From: Archaeoglobaceae archaeon
GTDB taxonomy: Archaea > Halobacteriota > Archaeoglobi > Archaeoglobales > Archaeoglobaceae
Assembly: GCA_027066965.1 (NCBI GenBank)
Contig: JAMOMT010000185.1
Coordinates: forward strand, 1-5,250
Length of the DNA: 5,250 bases
Reading direction: 5' to 3'
A program made the translations under genes and the position numbers. Shown here piece by piece: positions 1-5,250 of this stretch; positions within the stretch are counted from its first letter, which is position 1, and each line of letters begins with the position of its first letter. The notes beneath the pieces were generated by a model. That model was not told where the DNA came from. It ran no database searches and saw only the letters and a list, made by a program, of their open reading frames with translations.

Positions 1-117
1 GGACTTGATTGCTTGCTTAGCCTTTGCTTTTCCACTAACGTGGGTGTTAGGAGCGTTTACAGGAGCGAGGAGGAGGACGTGATAAGGAGGATCATAAGGG
101 AATGGTCAAAAAAGTAG
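1..117 (+). CDS. C-terminal tail of an unrecognised protein (5' truncated by window edge)
   Basis: Frame 1 is open from the first base to a TAG at 115-117, giving 38 residues that begin GLDCLLSLCFS and end IIREWSKK. The end is strongly charged (a run of four acidic residues, then a basic helix), as is common for the last helix of a soluble archaeal protein. The stop lies 13 bases inside the next gene, which starts at 102, and the next gene's ribosome binding site lies within this coding sequence. That arrangement is typical of a translationally coupled operon and is the main argument that this frame is real. I do not recognise the family from so short a tail. A non-coding reading is possible but less likely, given the open frame and the overlap. 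Confidence 0.6.
   Translation, partial: GLDCLLSLCFSTNVGVRSVYRSEEEDVIRRIIREWSKK
86..90 (+). promoter_or_regulatory. Shine-Dalgarno site of the ATP-grasp gene
   Basis: GGAGG lies 11 bases before the ATG at 102, with a further purine stretch (AAGGGA) directly against the start. There is no other in-frame start codon between the site and 102, and the next in-frame Met is residue 21, inside the N-terminal domain. The site therefore supports 102 as the start. It lies within the coding sequence of the upstream gene. Confidence 0.6.
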
Positions 118-1229
118 TCGTTGCTGGGGTTAACGCAAGGAACGTTGCGAGATCTGCGAGAATGGCCGGGTTTGAAGTTTACTCTCTCGCGAAGTACTGC
201 GACGAGGACCTTAAGCTGTTTTCGAAGACCCTCTGCTTCTCCGAAGTCACAGAAGAGGTTTTGAACTCATTGATCCAAACTTGTCAGGCTCTCGACGCTC
301 CTGCTGTCCTTTCCACGGGCTTCGAGTACTTTTTCAAGGGGCTCAGAAGAAAGGTAGACATACTGGGAAGTTTTGACACCTCTTGTTTGGACAAGCTGAA
401 GTTCGCGAGGAAACTGGAGAGAGCTGGTATTGTTGTCCCCGAAACTCGCAGGTGGAGAGACTCGGAAAAACCGGAGGGTGAATGGCTGATTAAGCCGAGG
501 TTCGGCGGTGGAGGGGTTGGAATAAGGGTAGAAGCGAGTAGAATCGCTAAAAGCAGAACAGCTAAACCGTCAAGAGAGCGTTTTGGGCACCCATCAGGAG
601 AGATAATTTTGCAGAAGTTCGTCGAGGGTATTACAGTTTCTACCATTGTACTGTCGAACGGAGAGGAGGCTGCGTCTGTGTCGGTTAACGCCCTCTTTTC
701 GGGCTGGAGGCTTATGAACGCTGAGGGATTCCTGTATTCTGGGAATCTGACGCCCTTCGACGAATGGGGTTTGAGTGGAGTAAGCAGTGAGGAGGTAACT
801 CGAACTGCCGAGGAGGTGGCTCAACTCTTTGATGTTGTCGGCTGCTGTGGTGTTGACTTGGTTTTGGGAGATGAAGTTTACGTGCTCGAGCTGAATCCGA
901 GAATTCCTGGAAGCCTCGACAGCTTCGAGCTCAGCACGGGCGAGAACCTCTTCTCAATGCACATGAAGGCTGTAAATGGAAAACTCCCAGAAAGTCCAAA
1001 GTTCAGGAGGTACGCCCTGAGAGCGGTTTACTACGCTCCCTGCAACCTGAGAGCTTTTGTTCCTTCGACCTCTCCCTTTTTCGCTGACGTGCCAGGGTGG
1101 GGAGAGGAGTTTGAAACGTCAAGTCCTGTAGTATCTATAGTTTCCACCGGTCGCTCGAGAGGCGAAACTCTTGAAAAGACGTTAAGGAGAAAGGAACTTC
1201 TGGAGAGCAAGTTTCTGAGTTGGGTTTAG
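102..1229 (+). CDS. ATP-grasp family protein (COG2232-like predicted ATP-dependent ligase)
   Basis: A 375-residue soluble protein with ATP-grasp architecture. The N-terminal pre-ATP-grasp part (about 1-95) opens with a Rossmann-like strand and turn, VVVAGVNARNVARSA. The ATP-grasp core (about 96-295) has WLIKPRFGGGGVGI at 128-141, with the nucleotide-contacting Lys131 and a glycine-rich loop, then IILQKFVEG at 168-176. GVDLVL (250-255) and LELNPRIPGSLDSFE (262-276) follow; Glu263 and Asn265 are the expected Mg2+ ligands. The tail (about 300-375), with ADVP and a SPVVSIVSTGRS segment, resembles that of COG2232 proteins, annotated as carboligases related to biotin carboxylase. Such enzymes activate a carboxylate as an acyl-phosphate for attack by an amine or thiol. 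The substrate cannot be read from sequence; COG2232 proteins are found in C1-metabolising archaea, so a cofactor-synthesis role is only an inference. The gene overlaps the upstream one by 16 bp. MfnD-type tyramine-glutamate ligase (COG1821) is a related family, but the tail fits COG2232 better. Confidence 0.85.
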   Translation: MVKKVVVAGVNARNVARSARMAGFEVYSLAKYCDEDLKLFSKTLCFSEVTEEVLNSLIQTCQALDAPAVLSTGFEYFFKGLRRKVDILGSFDTSCLDKLKFARKLERAGIVVPETRRWRDSEKPEGEWLIKPRFGGGGVGIRVEASRIAKSRTAKPSRERFGHPSGEIILQKFVEGITVSTIVLSNGEEAASVSVNALFSGWRLMNAEGFLYSGNLTPFDEWGLSGVSSEEVTRTAEEVAQLFDVVGCCGVDLVLGDEVYVLELNPRIPGSLDSFELSTGENLFSMHMKAVNGKLPESPKFRRYALRAVYYAPCNLRAFVPSTSPFFADVPGWGEEFETSSPVVSIVSTGRSRGETLEKTLRRKELLESKFLSWV

Positions 1230-1286
1230 TGGTTTCGTGTTTGGGGCAGGTGTTTGGAAAGTGTTCAGTTCTGCAATCTGCAAATT

Positions 1287-1325
1287 AAAAATAACTAAAT
1301 AAATATAAAAAATTAAAGGGAAAAA
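1287..1325 (-). terminator. Oligo-T tract downstream of dnaG
   Basis: Directly after the dnaG stop, the minus strand reads through T5 (1325-1321), T6 (1312-1307) and T5 (1291-1287) in a very AT-rich stretch, with no strong hairpin. Archaeal RNA polymerase terminates at such T-rich non-template tracts, so this is a plausible dnaG terminator. The rest of the convergent gap (1230-1286) holds only short T-runs on the plus strand, so I see no clear terminator for the ATP-grasp gene. Confidence 0.55.
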
Positions 1326-1330
1326 TTACG

Positions 1331-2563
1331 TTAAAGTTCGTCAAACGTGATGATCCTTACGGCCGTCGGGATTTTAACCACGCTACCCAGCCTGACTCCA
1401 ACGAGGCAGGAGATCTCCTTCTTCGCCGCGAGGTCTATGACCCTTTGGGTGATCACTCCGTCGAACACGATGCTCGATACCTTCATGTTGTTCGTTTTTA
1501 GCACCTTTACGAGATCTCTGACTGGTACCTCCTTTATCACGTTCAAGTTCCTGTCAAGAAGCTTGGCTATCAACCTGCCTTCAACGTCCTGTTTGTGTTT
1601 TCTGAGAACGGATACAGTATCGGGTTTTTCCTCATCGTGTTCTTTCTCTGCCCTTTCTTTGACCTCTTCTCTCACGGACTCCTTTTCCTTAACTTCCTTG
1701 CTTTCCCTGTTTTCTCTGCTGTCCCTCGTGAAGTCTCTCCTGAGTATGTGGAGCTGCTCGACTGGCACCTTATTCCTCAGGGACTTCACTATCTCCTTCT
1801 GGGTTAGATCTTCTACTCCCTTACCCTCTGGAGCTCTAGCCACGTAGTCTATGTCCGCCACCTGCAGCAACTCCTTTAGTATCAGGTCACCTCCTCTGTC
1901 TCCGTCGAGGAAGGCCGTTACCGTCTTCTTCTTGCTCAGCTCCGCTATCGTCTTAGGTATGTTCGTTCCTTCGACGGCTATCACGTTCTTTATTCCGTGC
2001 CTGAGTAGGTTGAGCACATCGGCTCTTCCTTCGACGACGATTATTGCGTCGCTTTCGTCCACAGCTGGCCCGGCTGGGAGTTTCTCCTCGCCGTACTCTA
2101 TTACCTCTTCAGCCCTCACAGCTTGTCTTACGAGGTCTGCAATCTTCTCTGACTCTATTTCTGGTTCCTCAAACAGGTCTCTGAGGATGTCCTTCGCCCT
2201 CTCAACTATCTTACGCCTCTTGCTCGCTCTGACGTCCTCGATCTTGAGCACCCTTATCTTTGCCGAACACGGTCCAACTCGCTCTATGGTTTCGAGAGCG
2301 GCTGCAAGGATTGCCGTTTCGATTTTGTCAAGACTCGAAGGAACTTTAATCTCACCAAAACTTTTACCACCTCTGCTCTCAACTTTAACCTCTATCCTGC
2401 CTATTCTGCCGGTTTTCTGCAGTTCTCTCAGATCGAGGTCCTCTCCAAGCAAGCCCTCGGTCTGGCCGAATATCGCACCAACGACGTCCGGTCTCTCAAC
2501 AACGCCGTCTGCAACTATCTCGGCGTGTATGAGATACTTCGTCGTGTCGCTTGGAGCTTTCAT
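1331..2563 (-). CDS. dnaG: Archaeal DnaG-like primase / exosome subunit
   Basis: A 410-residue protein from the ATG at 2563. The N-terminal domain (about 5-165) carries the conserved archaeal DnaG stretch from RPDVVGAIFGQTEGLLG to LQKTGRIGRIEV. The Toprim domain (about 172-248) has the VVEGRADVLNLL motif with Glu178 and FLDGDRGGDL with Asp220 and Asp222, the expected metal-binding acidic residues, so it looks intact. A hydrophilic Glu/Lys/Arg-rich linker (about 275-315), low in complexity, joins a C-terminal domain (about 318-410). In archaea DnaG makes short RNA primers in vitro and is also a stable exosome component that promotes poly(A)-rich RNA binding; this protein could do either. Length is normal for the family. 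An in-frame ATG at 2593 would add ten residues. I chose 2563 because GGAGG precedes it by 10 bases, and the protein then begins seven residues before the conserved TKYLIHAEI strand. The gene stands alone, with its own TATA-like box. Confidence 0.96.
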   Translation of the reverse strand: MKAPSDTTKYLIHAEIVADGVVERPDVVGAIFGQTEGLLGEDLDLRELQKTGRIGRIEVKVESRGGKSFGEIKVPSSLDKIETAILAAALETIERVGPCSAKIRVLKIEDVRASKRRKIVERAKDILRDLFEEPEIESEKIADLVRQAVRAEEVIEYGEEKLPAGPAVDESDAIIVVEGRADVLNLLRHGIKNVIAVEGTNIPKTIAELSKKKTVTAFLDGDRGGDLILKELLQVADIDYVARAPEGKGVEDLTQKEIVKSLRNKVPVEQLHILRRDFTRDSRENRESKEVKEKESVREEVKERAEKEHDEEKPDTVSVLRKHKQDVEGRLIAKLLDRNLNVIKEVPVRDLVKVLKTNNMKVSSIVFDGVITQRVIDLAAKKEISCLVGVRLGSVVKIPTAVRIITFDEL

Positions 2564-2573
2564 TGGTATCACG

Positions 2574-2578
2574 CCTCC
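2574..2578 (-). promoter_or_regulatory. Shine-Dalgarno site that favours the inner dnaG start
   Basis: On the minus strand GGAGG (followed by CGTGAT, close to the ideal GGAGGTGAT) lies 10 bases before the ATG at 2563-2561. The upstream ATG at 2593-2591 is preceded only by a weak purine patch (AGGGATAGG). The site therefore favours the shorter DnaG. If 2593 is used, this is simply coding sequence for residues 5-7. Confidence 0.5.
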
Positions 2579-2628
2579 GTTAACTTCTATCATGCCTATC
2601 CCTGCGGTTTAATAAACGTGCATACCCC

Positions 2629-2638
2629 ATTATAAATA
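2629..2638 (-). promoter_or_regulatory. TATA-like box of the dnaG promoter
   Basis: The minus strand reads ATTTATAATG here, a good archaeal TATA element, with a purine-rich run (GAGAAACGAATAAC) upstream that could hold a TFB recognition element. Initiation about 25 bases downstream would fall near 2608, giving a leader of roughly 15 nt to the ATG at 2593 or 45 nt to the ATG at 2563. A second, weaker AT box (TTTATTAAA, 2609-2617) lies nearer the start and would suit only the 2563 start. Confidence 0.5.
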
Positions 2639-2654
2639 GTTATTCGTTTCTCGA

Positions 2655-2692
2655 ATTCATTTAAATTTAAATTTAAAGTAAAGTAATTAATT
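2655..2692 (-). terminator. Possible fwdC (fwd operon) terminator region
   Basis: After the fwdC stop, the minus strand enters a stretch of short T-runs (ATTAATTACTTTACTTTAAA and on into the TTTAAA palindrome). The T-runs are only two or three bases long, so this is weaker than the tract after dnaG. The call rests on position, between a gene end and the next promoter, and on AT content. Confidence 0.3.
2660..2677. repeat. 18-bp perfect palindrome, three tandem TTTAAA units
   Basis: TTTAAATTTAAATTTAAA reads the same on both strands and lies between the end of fwdC and the dnaG promoter. It is at once a tandem repeat of a 6-mer and a self-complementary sequence. With the surrounding AT-rich bases (2655-2692) it could help end fwdC transcription, act as an easily melted or bent element upstream of the dnaG TATA box, or bind a dimeric regulator. 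Simple AT-rich drift in a non-coding gap is the null explanation. Confidence 0.7.
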
Positions 2693-2712
2693 CCACCTCA
2701 AAGCAATCGAAA

Positions 2713-3471
2713 CTAATCTTCGCCAATCAGGTTTCTCACGAGTAGTTTGCCCTTGCTCTTTTTAACGGCTTTATCGCCCTCAAAAACGTGGTATATCTTT
2801 TCCTCGAACTCGTCCTTTCCTGCGTAGCTGAAGCCGGGCAGGATCTCTTCCTCTCTCACCTCTTCTAGAACGATCGTACCTCCCTTCATATTTGCCCCCG
2901 CTCTCCTCGCACTCCTTGCCCTTACAATTCCATCTCTCATCATTCCTCCAAAGAACATACCCGCGTTACCCTTTACGATTATCTCCCCGCCCTTCATCTT
3001 TATTCCAGCCTCGTCTCCAGTGTTCCCGTGAACGACTATCTTTCCTCCCCTCATTCCGTCGTCTCCCCTGTATCCGCTGCCTAAGTAATCTCCAGCGTCT
3101 CCTTTGATCAGTAACTCGCCTCCACTCATGTTCATACCCGCAAACCTGTCCGCGTTACCCTCTATGACGAGTCTTCCGCCCTTCATGAACGCTCCGGCGT
3201 ACATTCCCGCGTTACCCTTCACGACTATGTATCCGGAGCTCATACCAAAGCCTATTCTCTTCACTCTCTCGAGCCAGAGCCCCTCGAAAACGACCTCCTC
3301 TCCCGAATTTTTCCTGACCTCAAAGAGTTCTCCTACTTCTACCTCATACTTTCCGAGCTTGACCTTCAGTTTTCTTACGTCTCCTACCTTCATTCCCTTT
3401 AGCCTTTCGGGAATCAGATTTTCAACCTCGACGCAAACTTCTGGCTCATCCTTAAGAGTGAACAGGAACAC
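2713..3471 (-). CDS. fwdC: Formylmethanofuran dehydrogenase subunit C
   Basis: A 252-residue protein starting with GTG. Its centre is a run of glycine-rich turns of the GXXGXXXG...MXGG type, beginning at residues 86, 105, 124, 149, 168 and 185 (for example GNAGMYAGAFMKGG). This is the right-handed beta-helix seen in FwdC/FmdC and in the C-terminal domain of glutamate synthase. The N-terminal 70 residues form a beta-rich capping region. FwdC has no catalytic centre of its own; in the Fwd complex it packs against the formate dehydrogenase-like and amidohydrolase subunits in the cytoplasm. The gene follows fwdA with a 20-bp overlap and has a perfect ribosome binding site inside fwdA, so the two are co-translated. 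The length is a little short for the family. The third turn carries a six-residue insertion, and the last is two residues short and lacks the GNAG motif. A glutamate synthase domain protein is excluded in practice by the fwdA neighbour. Confidence 0.95.
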   Translation of the reverse strand: MFLFTLKDEPEVCVEVENLIPERLKGMKVGDVRKLKVKLGKYEVEVGELFEVRKNSGEEVVFEGLWLERVKRIGFGMSSGYIVVKGNAGMYAGAFMKGGRLVIEGNADRFAGMNMSGGELLIKGDAGDYLGSGYRGDDGMRGGKIVVHGNTGDEAGIKMKGGEIIVKGNAGMFFGGMMRDGIVRARSARRAGANMKGGTIVLEEVREEEILPGFSYAGKDEFEEKIYHVFEGDKAVKKSKGKLLVRNLIGED

Positions 3472-5122
3472 TTTCGCACCTCCTCATCTCGTCAACGCCT
3501 ATCACGTAGTTCTGCACGGAGACTGAGTAGTAGTCTCTGAAGTAAACACTCACATCCTTTTCTATCCACCTGTCGTAGCTTATGTCGAGGTACCGGGTAA
3601 CTCCAGCAACTGGATTCACAACCTCTCCCTCTTGCACGACGATCTCTCCCCTCTTTATCGTTAGGTATGCTCTTGAGAAGGCTTTGATTATGCTCTCGTA
3701 GTCCCTCGTGTCGGGCTCTGGTGGGAGGTCGTAGACGGCGATGTCAGCTATTGCTCCCTCTCCAAGGTGTCCTTTGTCAGTGAAGCCAGCAGTCTTTGCC
3801 TGATTAGCTCTCGTCACCATAGCTATCTCGTAAAGGTCGTACTCCCGGTCTATACTCCCGAGCATAGTTCTTGCAGAGGCGGCCTTGTGTACCTTGCTGA
3901 GCATTTCTTCCCTGTACTTCTGGCTCATGAGCATCGCTATTATCTCAGGATATTTCGTGAAAGGAGCACCGTTAGGATGGTCAGTCGTAATCATGACCTT
4001 TTCTGCTGGGAGAAGCAAGGGGATCTCAAGCCCTATAGCCCACTGGACTGCGTTTACAGGGCTCTTGCTACTGTAGAATATTGGAGTTATTCCAGGGGCG
4101 GTTTCAAGCTCAACGTCCTTGTTCGCCCACTTCCTGCCTGTTAGAAGCTGGAGATGATACTCCATCGGCCCATCTGCCGTCATAGTTGTCGTGTCACCAA
4201 ACATTAGGTTACCAGTGTCAACTGTGATGTCGTGACCCTTTACAGCTTTAGCGACTTCTTCAACTCCGCTCTCGAAGTTCTTCCAGCTGTCTCCGGCGTA
4301 GCAGTGGAACTGAAGATGAGTTAAGTGCAGCAGAGGCCTATCTCCCCTCTCGAACTTTTCGGTGATTTTTATCGTTTCTATCGTCGTCTCGAAGTTTCCC
4401 GGCTCCCCAAGGTTGTTGCAGTGCAGGTGGACTGAGTGCGGGAGTTTCAACTCCTCAACTGCCGAAATTAAGGCAGTCAGAATCTCCCTTGGCGTAACCC
4501 CAAACTCCGGCACTTCATCGTCAAGGCTGTGGATTTCCTTTCTCCATCCCCAGGCTTCAGTCCCTCCGGGGTTGACGACTTTGACAGCATAGCCTTTGGT
4601 AGCGTAAAGCAACCAAGCGACGTAGTTCCTGATGGCATCGTGGTCCTTATCGGCTATCCTGTCCATTATGAACCAGTTCCCGTCGAAGAGGGGGAAAACT
4701 GCTTTGTCAAGTATAGGTATCTCGTTTAGCTCGTGGTGGGTGTGTCTTGCCATCAGTGGTGGGGTTGCGGGAGCGAGAGCTGTGGTATAACCCATCTTCG
4801 CATACTCGTAGCCGGTTATGTGAACGCTCAGAACAGATCTTCCACTTCCCGCTCTGAGCTTTCCTCTCCTCGGAACGAGGTTTCTCAGGCTGTCTTCAGG
4901 TCTCATTATCCTGCCGATGTTCTCCTTCCCTCCAGCTATGTGAGTGTGAATGTCAAAACCACCTGGCATCACGACCTTTCCGTTGAGGTCGATCACCTTG
5001 GCCTTCGTTTTGAAGCGAAACTTGTTGACTATCCTTCCATTATCGATGAATATGTCCATTTTCTCCCCGTTTATTCCATTGAGTGGATCGAAGACTATGC
5101 CATTTTTCAGCACAAGCTTCAT
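3452..5122 (-). CDS. fwdA: Formylmethanofuran dehydrogenase subunit A (amidohydrolase subunit)
   Basis: A 556-residue protein, near full family length, of the urease/dihydroorotase amidohydrolase superfamily. It opens with the small beta domain (KNGIVFDPLNG). The dinuclear metal site is visible: HTH (His59, His61) in GGFDIHTHIAGG, Lys181 in YAVKVVNPGGTEAWGW (the carboxylated-lysine position), His232/His234 in HLHCNNLG, His266/His269 in HLTHLQFH, and Asp381 in TTDHPNGAPFTKYPE, the catalytic aspartate position. GNLMFGDTTTMTADGPMEY (304-322) is a family signature. In characterised enzymes FwdA condenses formate, made from CO2 by FwdBD and delivered through an internal tunnel, with methanofuran; in sulfate-reducing Archaeoglobus growing on lactate the flow is reversed. 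It is cytoplasmic, with no signal peptide or membrane span. The start at 5122 has AAGGTG five bases upstream. The last codons encode the fwdC ribosome binding site. All expected metal ligands are present, so I take it as active. No fwdB or fwdD gene is visible in the window. Confidence 0.97.
   Translation of the reverse strand: MKLVLKNGIVFDPLNGINGEKMDIFIDNGRIVNKFRFKTKAKVIDLNGKVVMPGGFDIHTHIAGGKENIGRIMRPEDSLRNLVPRRGKLRAGSGRSVLSVHITGYEYAKMGYTTALAPATPPLMARHTHHELNEIPILDKAVFPLFDGNWFIMDRIADKDHDAIRNYVAWLLYATKGYAVKVVNPGGTEAWGWRKEIHSLDDEVPEFGVTPREILTALISAVEELKLPHSVHLHCNNLGEPGNFETTIETIKITEKFERGDRPLLHLTHLQFHCYAGDSWKNFESGVEEVAKAVKGHDITVDTGNLMFGDTTTMTADGPMEYHLQLLTGRKWANKDVELETAPGITPIFYSSKSPVNAVQWAIGLEIPLLLPAEKVMITTDHPNGAPFTKYPEIIAMLMSQKYREEMLSKVHKAASARTMLGSIDREYDLYEIAMVTRANQAKTAGFTDKGHLGEGAIADIAVYDLPPEPDTRDYESIIKAFSRAYLTIKRGEIVVQEGEVVNPVAGVTRYLDISYDRWIEKDVSVYFRDYYSVSVQNYVIGVDEMRRCESVPVHS
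3477..3484 (-). promoter_or_regulatory. Perfect Shine-Dalgarno site for fwdC inside fwdA
   Basis: The minus strand reads AGGAGGTG at 3484-3477, then five bases (CGAAA), then GTG at 3471-3469. It is a full match to the archaeal anti-SD and fixes the GTG as the fwdC start. The same bases encode MRRC near the FwdA C-terminus (DEMRRCE), so ribosomes finishing fwdA cross the fwdC start site. Confidence 0.85.
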
Positions 5123-5127
5123 GCTAA

Positions 5128-5133
5128 CACCTT
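5128..5133 (-). promoter_or_regulatory. Shine-Dalgarno site of fwdA
   Basis: AAGGTG on the minus strand, five bases before the ATG at 5122-5120. GGTG matches the 3' part of the archaeal GGAGGTG consensus at ideal spacing, which supports the chosen start and shows that the fwdA mRNA is leadered. Confidence 0.6.
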
Positions 5134-5233
5134 TTCTTAATGCTTTATCATTCGGGATTCACTTAGCTTTTGAAGTTTTTGGTTCGATTTCCGAGAGGAC
5201 TAACAATCGTAACAGTGGCGTTAAAATCAAGAA

Positions 5234-5247
5234 CGAAAGTTAAAAAG
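5234..5247 (+). promoter_or_regulatory. Candidate BRE/TATA element pointing out of the window
   Basis: The plus strand reads CGAAAG followed by TTAAAAAG, which resembles an archaeal TFB recognition element next to a TATA box. If real it would drive a plus-strand gene beginning beyond the right edge, divergent from fwdA. The core GTTAAAA also occurs at 5220-5226, 19 bases earlier. Short AT-rich motifs arise by chance, so confidence is low. Confidence 0.25.
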
Positions 5248-5250
5248 GTA

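Larger units (their letters stand above)
5123..5250. other. Apparently non-coding region upstream of fwdA
   Basis: Two minus-strand frames stop quickly. One is open from the window edge to a TAA at 5165-5163, but its 28 residues (TFLTFVLDFNATVTIV then SPLGNRTKNFKS) do not resemble the end of FwdB or FwdD as far as I can recall. I therefore treat the stretch as intergenic. Minus-strand promoter candidates for fwdA are weak: CTTCAAAAG (5166-5174) and TGATAAAG. I would not commit to either. Confidence 0.4.

Noticed and set aside
284..646. Minus-strand open frame of 120 codons inside the ATP-grasp gene
   Set aside because: It is antisense to the conserved ATP-binding loop, and the composition (Pro/Ser/Leu) is that of a shadow frame. 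I recognise no family in it.
1270..1283. Tandem TCTGCAA TCTGCAA
   Set aside because: A single 7-bp duplication in a short gap, with no further copies or context to suggest an array, attachment site or regulator site.
1347..1847. 166-codon plus-strand open frame with hydrophobic, serine-rich stretches
   Set aside because: It is the complement of the Glu/Lys/Arg-rich DnaG linker and C-terminal domain. The apparent membrane-like segments come from reading Glu and Lys codons backwards.
1851..2612. 253-codon plus-strand open frame opposite dnaG
   Set aside because: Its translation is Ser/Thr/Leu-rich and low in complexity, the usual antisense shadow of a charged archaeal protein. It runs fully opposite a conserved gene with an intact Toprim domain.
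2693..2700. SD-like TGAGGTGG on the minus strand after fwdC, suggesting another fwd gene
   Set aside because: No start codon follows at usable spacing with an open frame: the overlapping GTG frame stops after seven codons, and the next ATG leads to a six-codon frame.
2996..3240. Repeated glycine-codon stretches that could look like a DNA repeat array
   Set aside because: The periodicity (57 bp, 19 codons) is that of the FwdC beta-helix turns. The units vary at the base level and have no spacers, so this is not CRISPR or a mobile repeat.
3104..3526. 140-codon plus-strand open frame across the fwdC start
   Set aside because: It is antisense to the glycine-rich fwdC repeats and the fwdA end. 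The Pro/Ser/Thr-rich translation is a by-product.
4733..5140. 135-codon plus-strand open frame opposite the fwdA 5' end
   Set aside because: It lies opposite the metal-binding N-terminal region of FwdA, which is clearly coding on the other strand.

Overview
The window looks like thermophilic euryarchaeal DNA. It holds an archaeal DnaG-type primase and two subunits of formylmethanofuran dehydrogenase, an enzyme of methanogens, Archaeoglobales and a few methanotroph or methylotroph relatives. Arg is mostly AGG/AGA, the proteins are rich in Glu, Lys and Arg, ribosome binding sites pair with an archaeal 16S tail (AGGAGGTG), and the gaps carry TATA-like boxes and oligo-T tracts. I favour an Archaeoglobales member, an inference from protein style and gene content. 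A methanogen cannot be excluded.

Layout: (1) Positions 1-117 are the last 38 codons of an unrecognised plus-strand gene. It overlaps by 16 bp an ATP-grasp ligase gene of the COG2232 type (102-1229), so the two are probably one operon. (2) 1230-1330 is a short convergent gap; its A-rich half gives T-runs on the minus strand, as expected of a dnaG terminator. (3) 1331-2563 on the minus strand is archaeal dnaG, with a possible longer start at 2593. (4) 2564-2712 is AT-rich and holds the dnaG promoter candidate and an 18-bp TTTAAA-type palindrome. (5) 2713-3471 and 3452-5122, both minus, are fwdC and fwdA, overlapping by 20 bp and transcribed fwdA then fwdC. (6) 5123-5250 is apparently non-coding and contains a TATA-like element facing out of the window.

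FwdA and FwdC belong to the complex that interconverts CO2 plus methanofuran and formylmethanofuran. FwdA is the amidohydrolase that joins formate to, or releases it from, the cofactor; FwdC is a beta-helix scaffold subunit. DnaG is an independent gene for RNA priming and/or the exosome. The ATP-grasp protein is a predicted carboxylate-amine or carboxylate-thiol type ligase of unknown substrate. COG2232 members occur in C1-metabolising archaea, so a link to C1 cofactor synthesis is tempting but not shown here.

I see no mobile element, CRISPR array, tRNA, rRNA or new defence-type system. This is a conserved housekeeping and energy-metabolism region, and the findings are modest.
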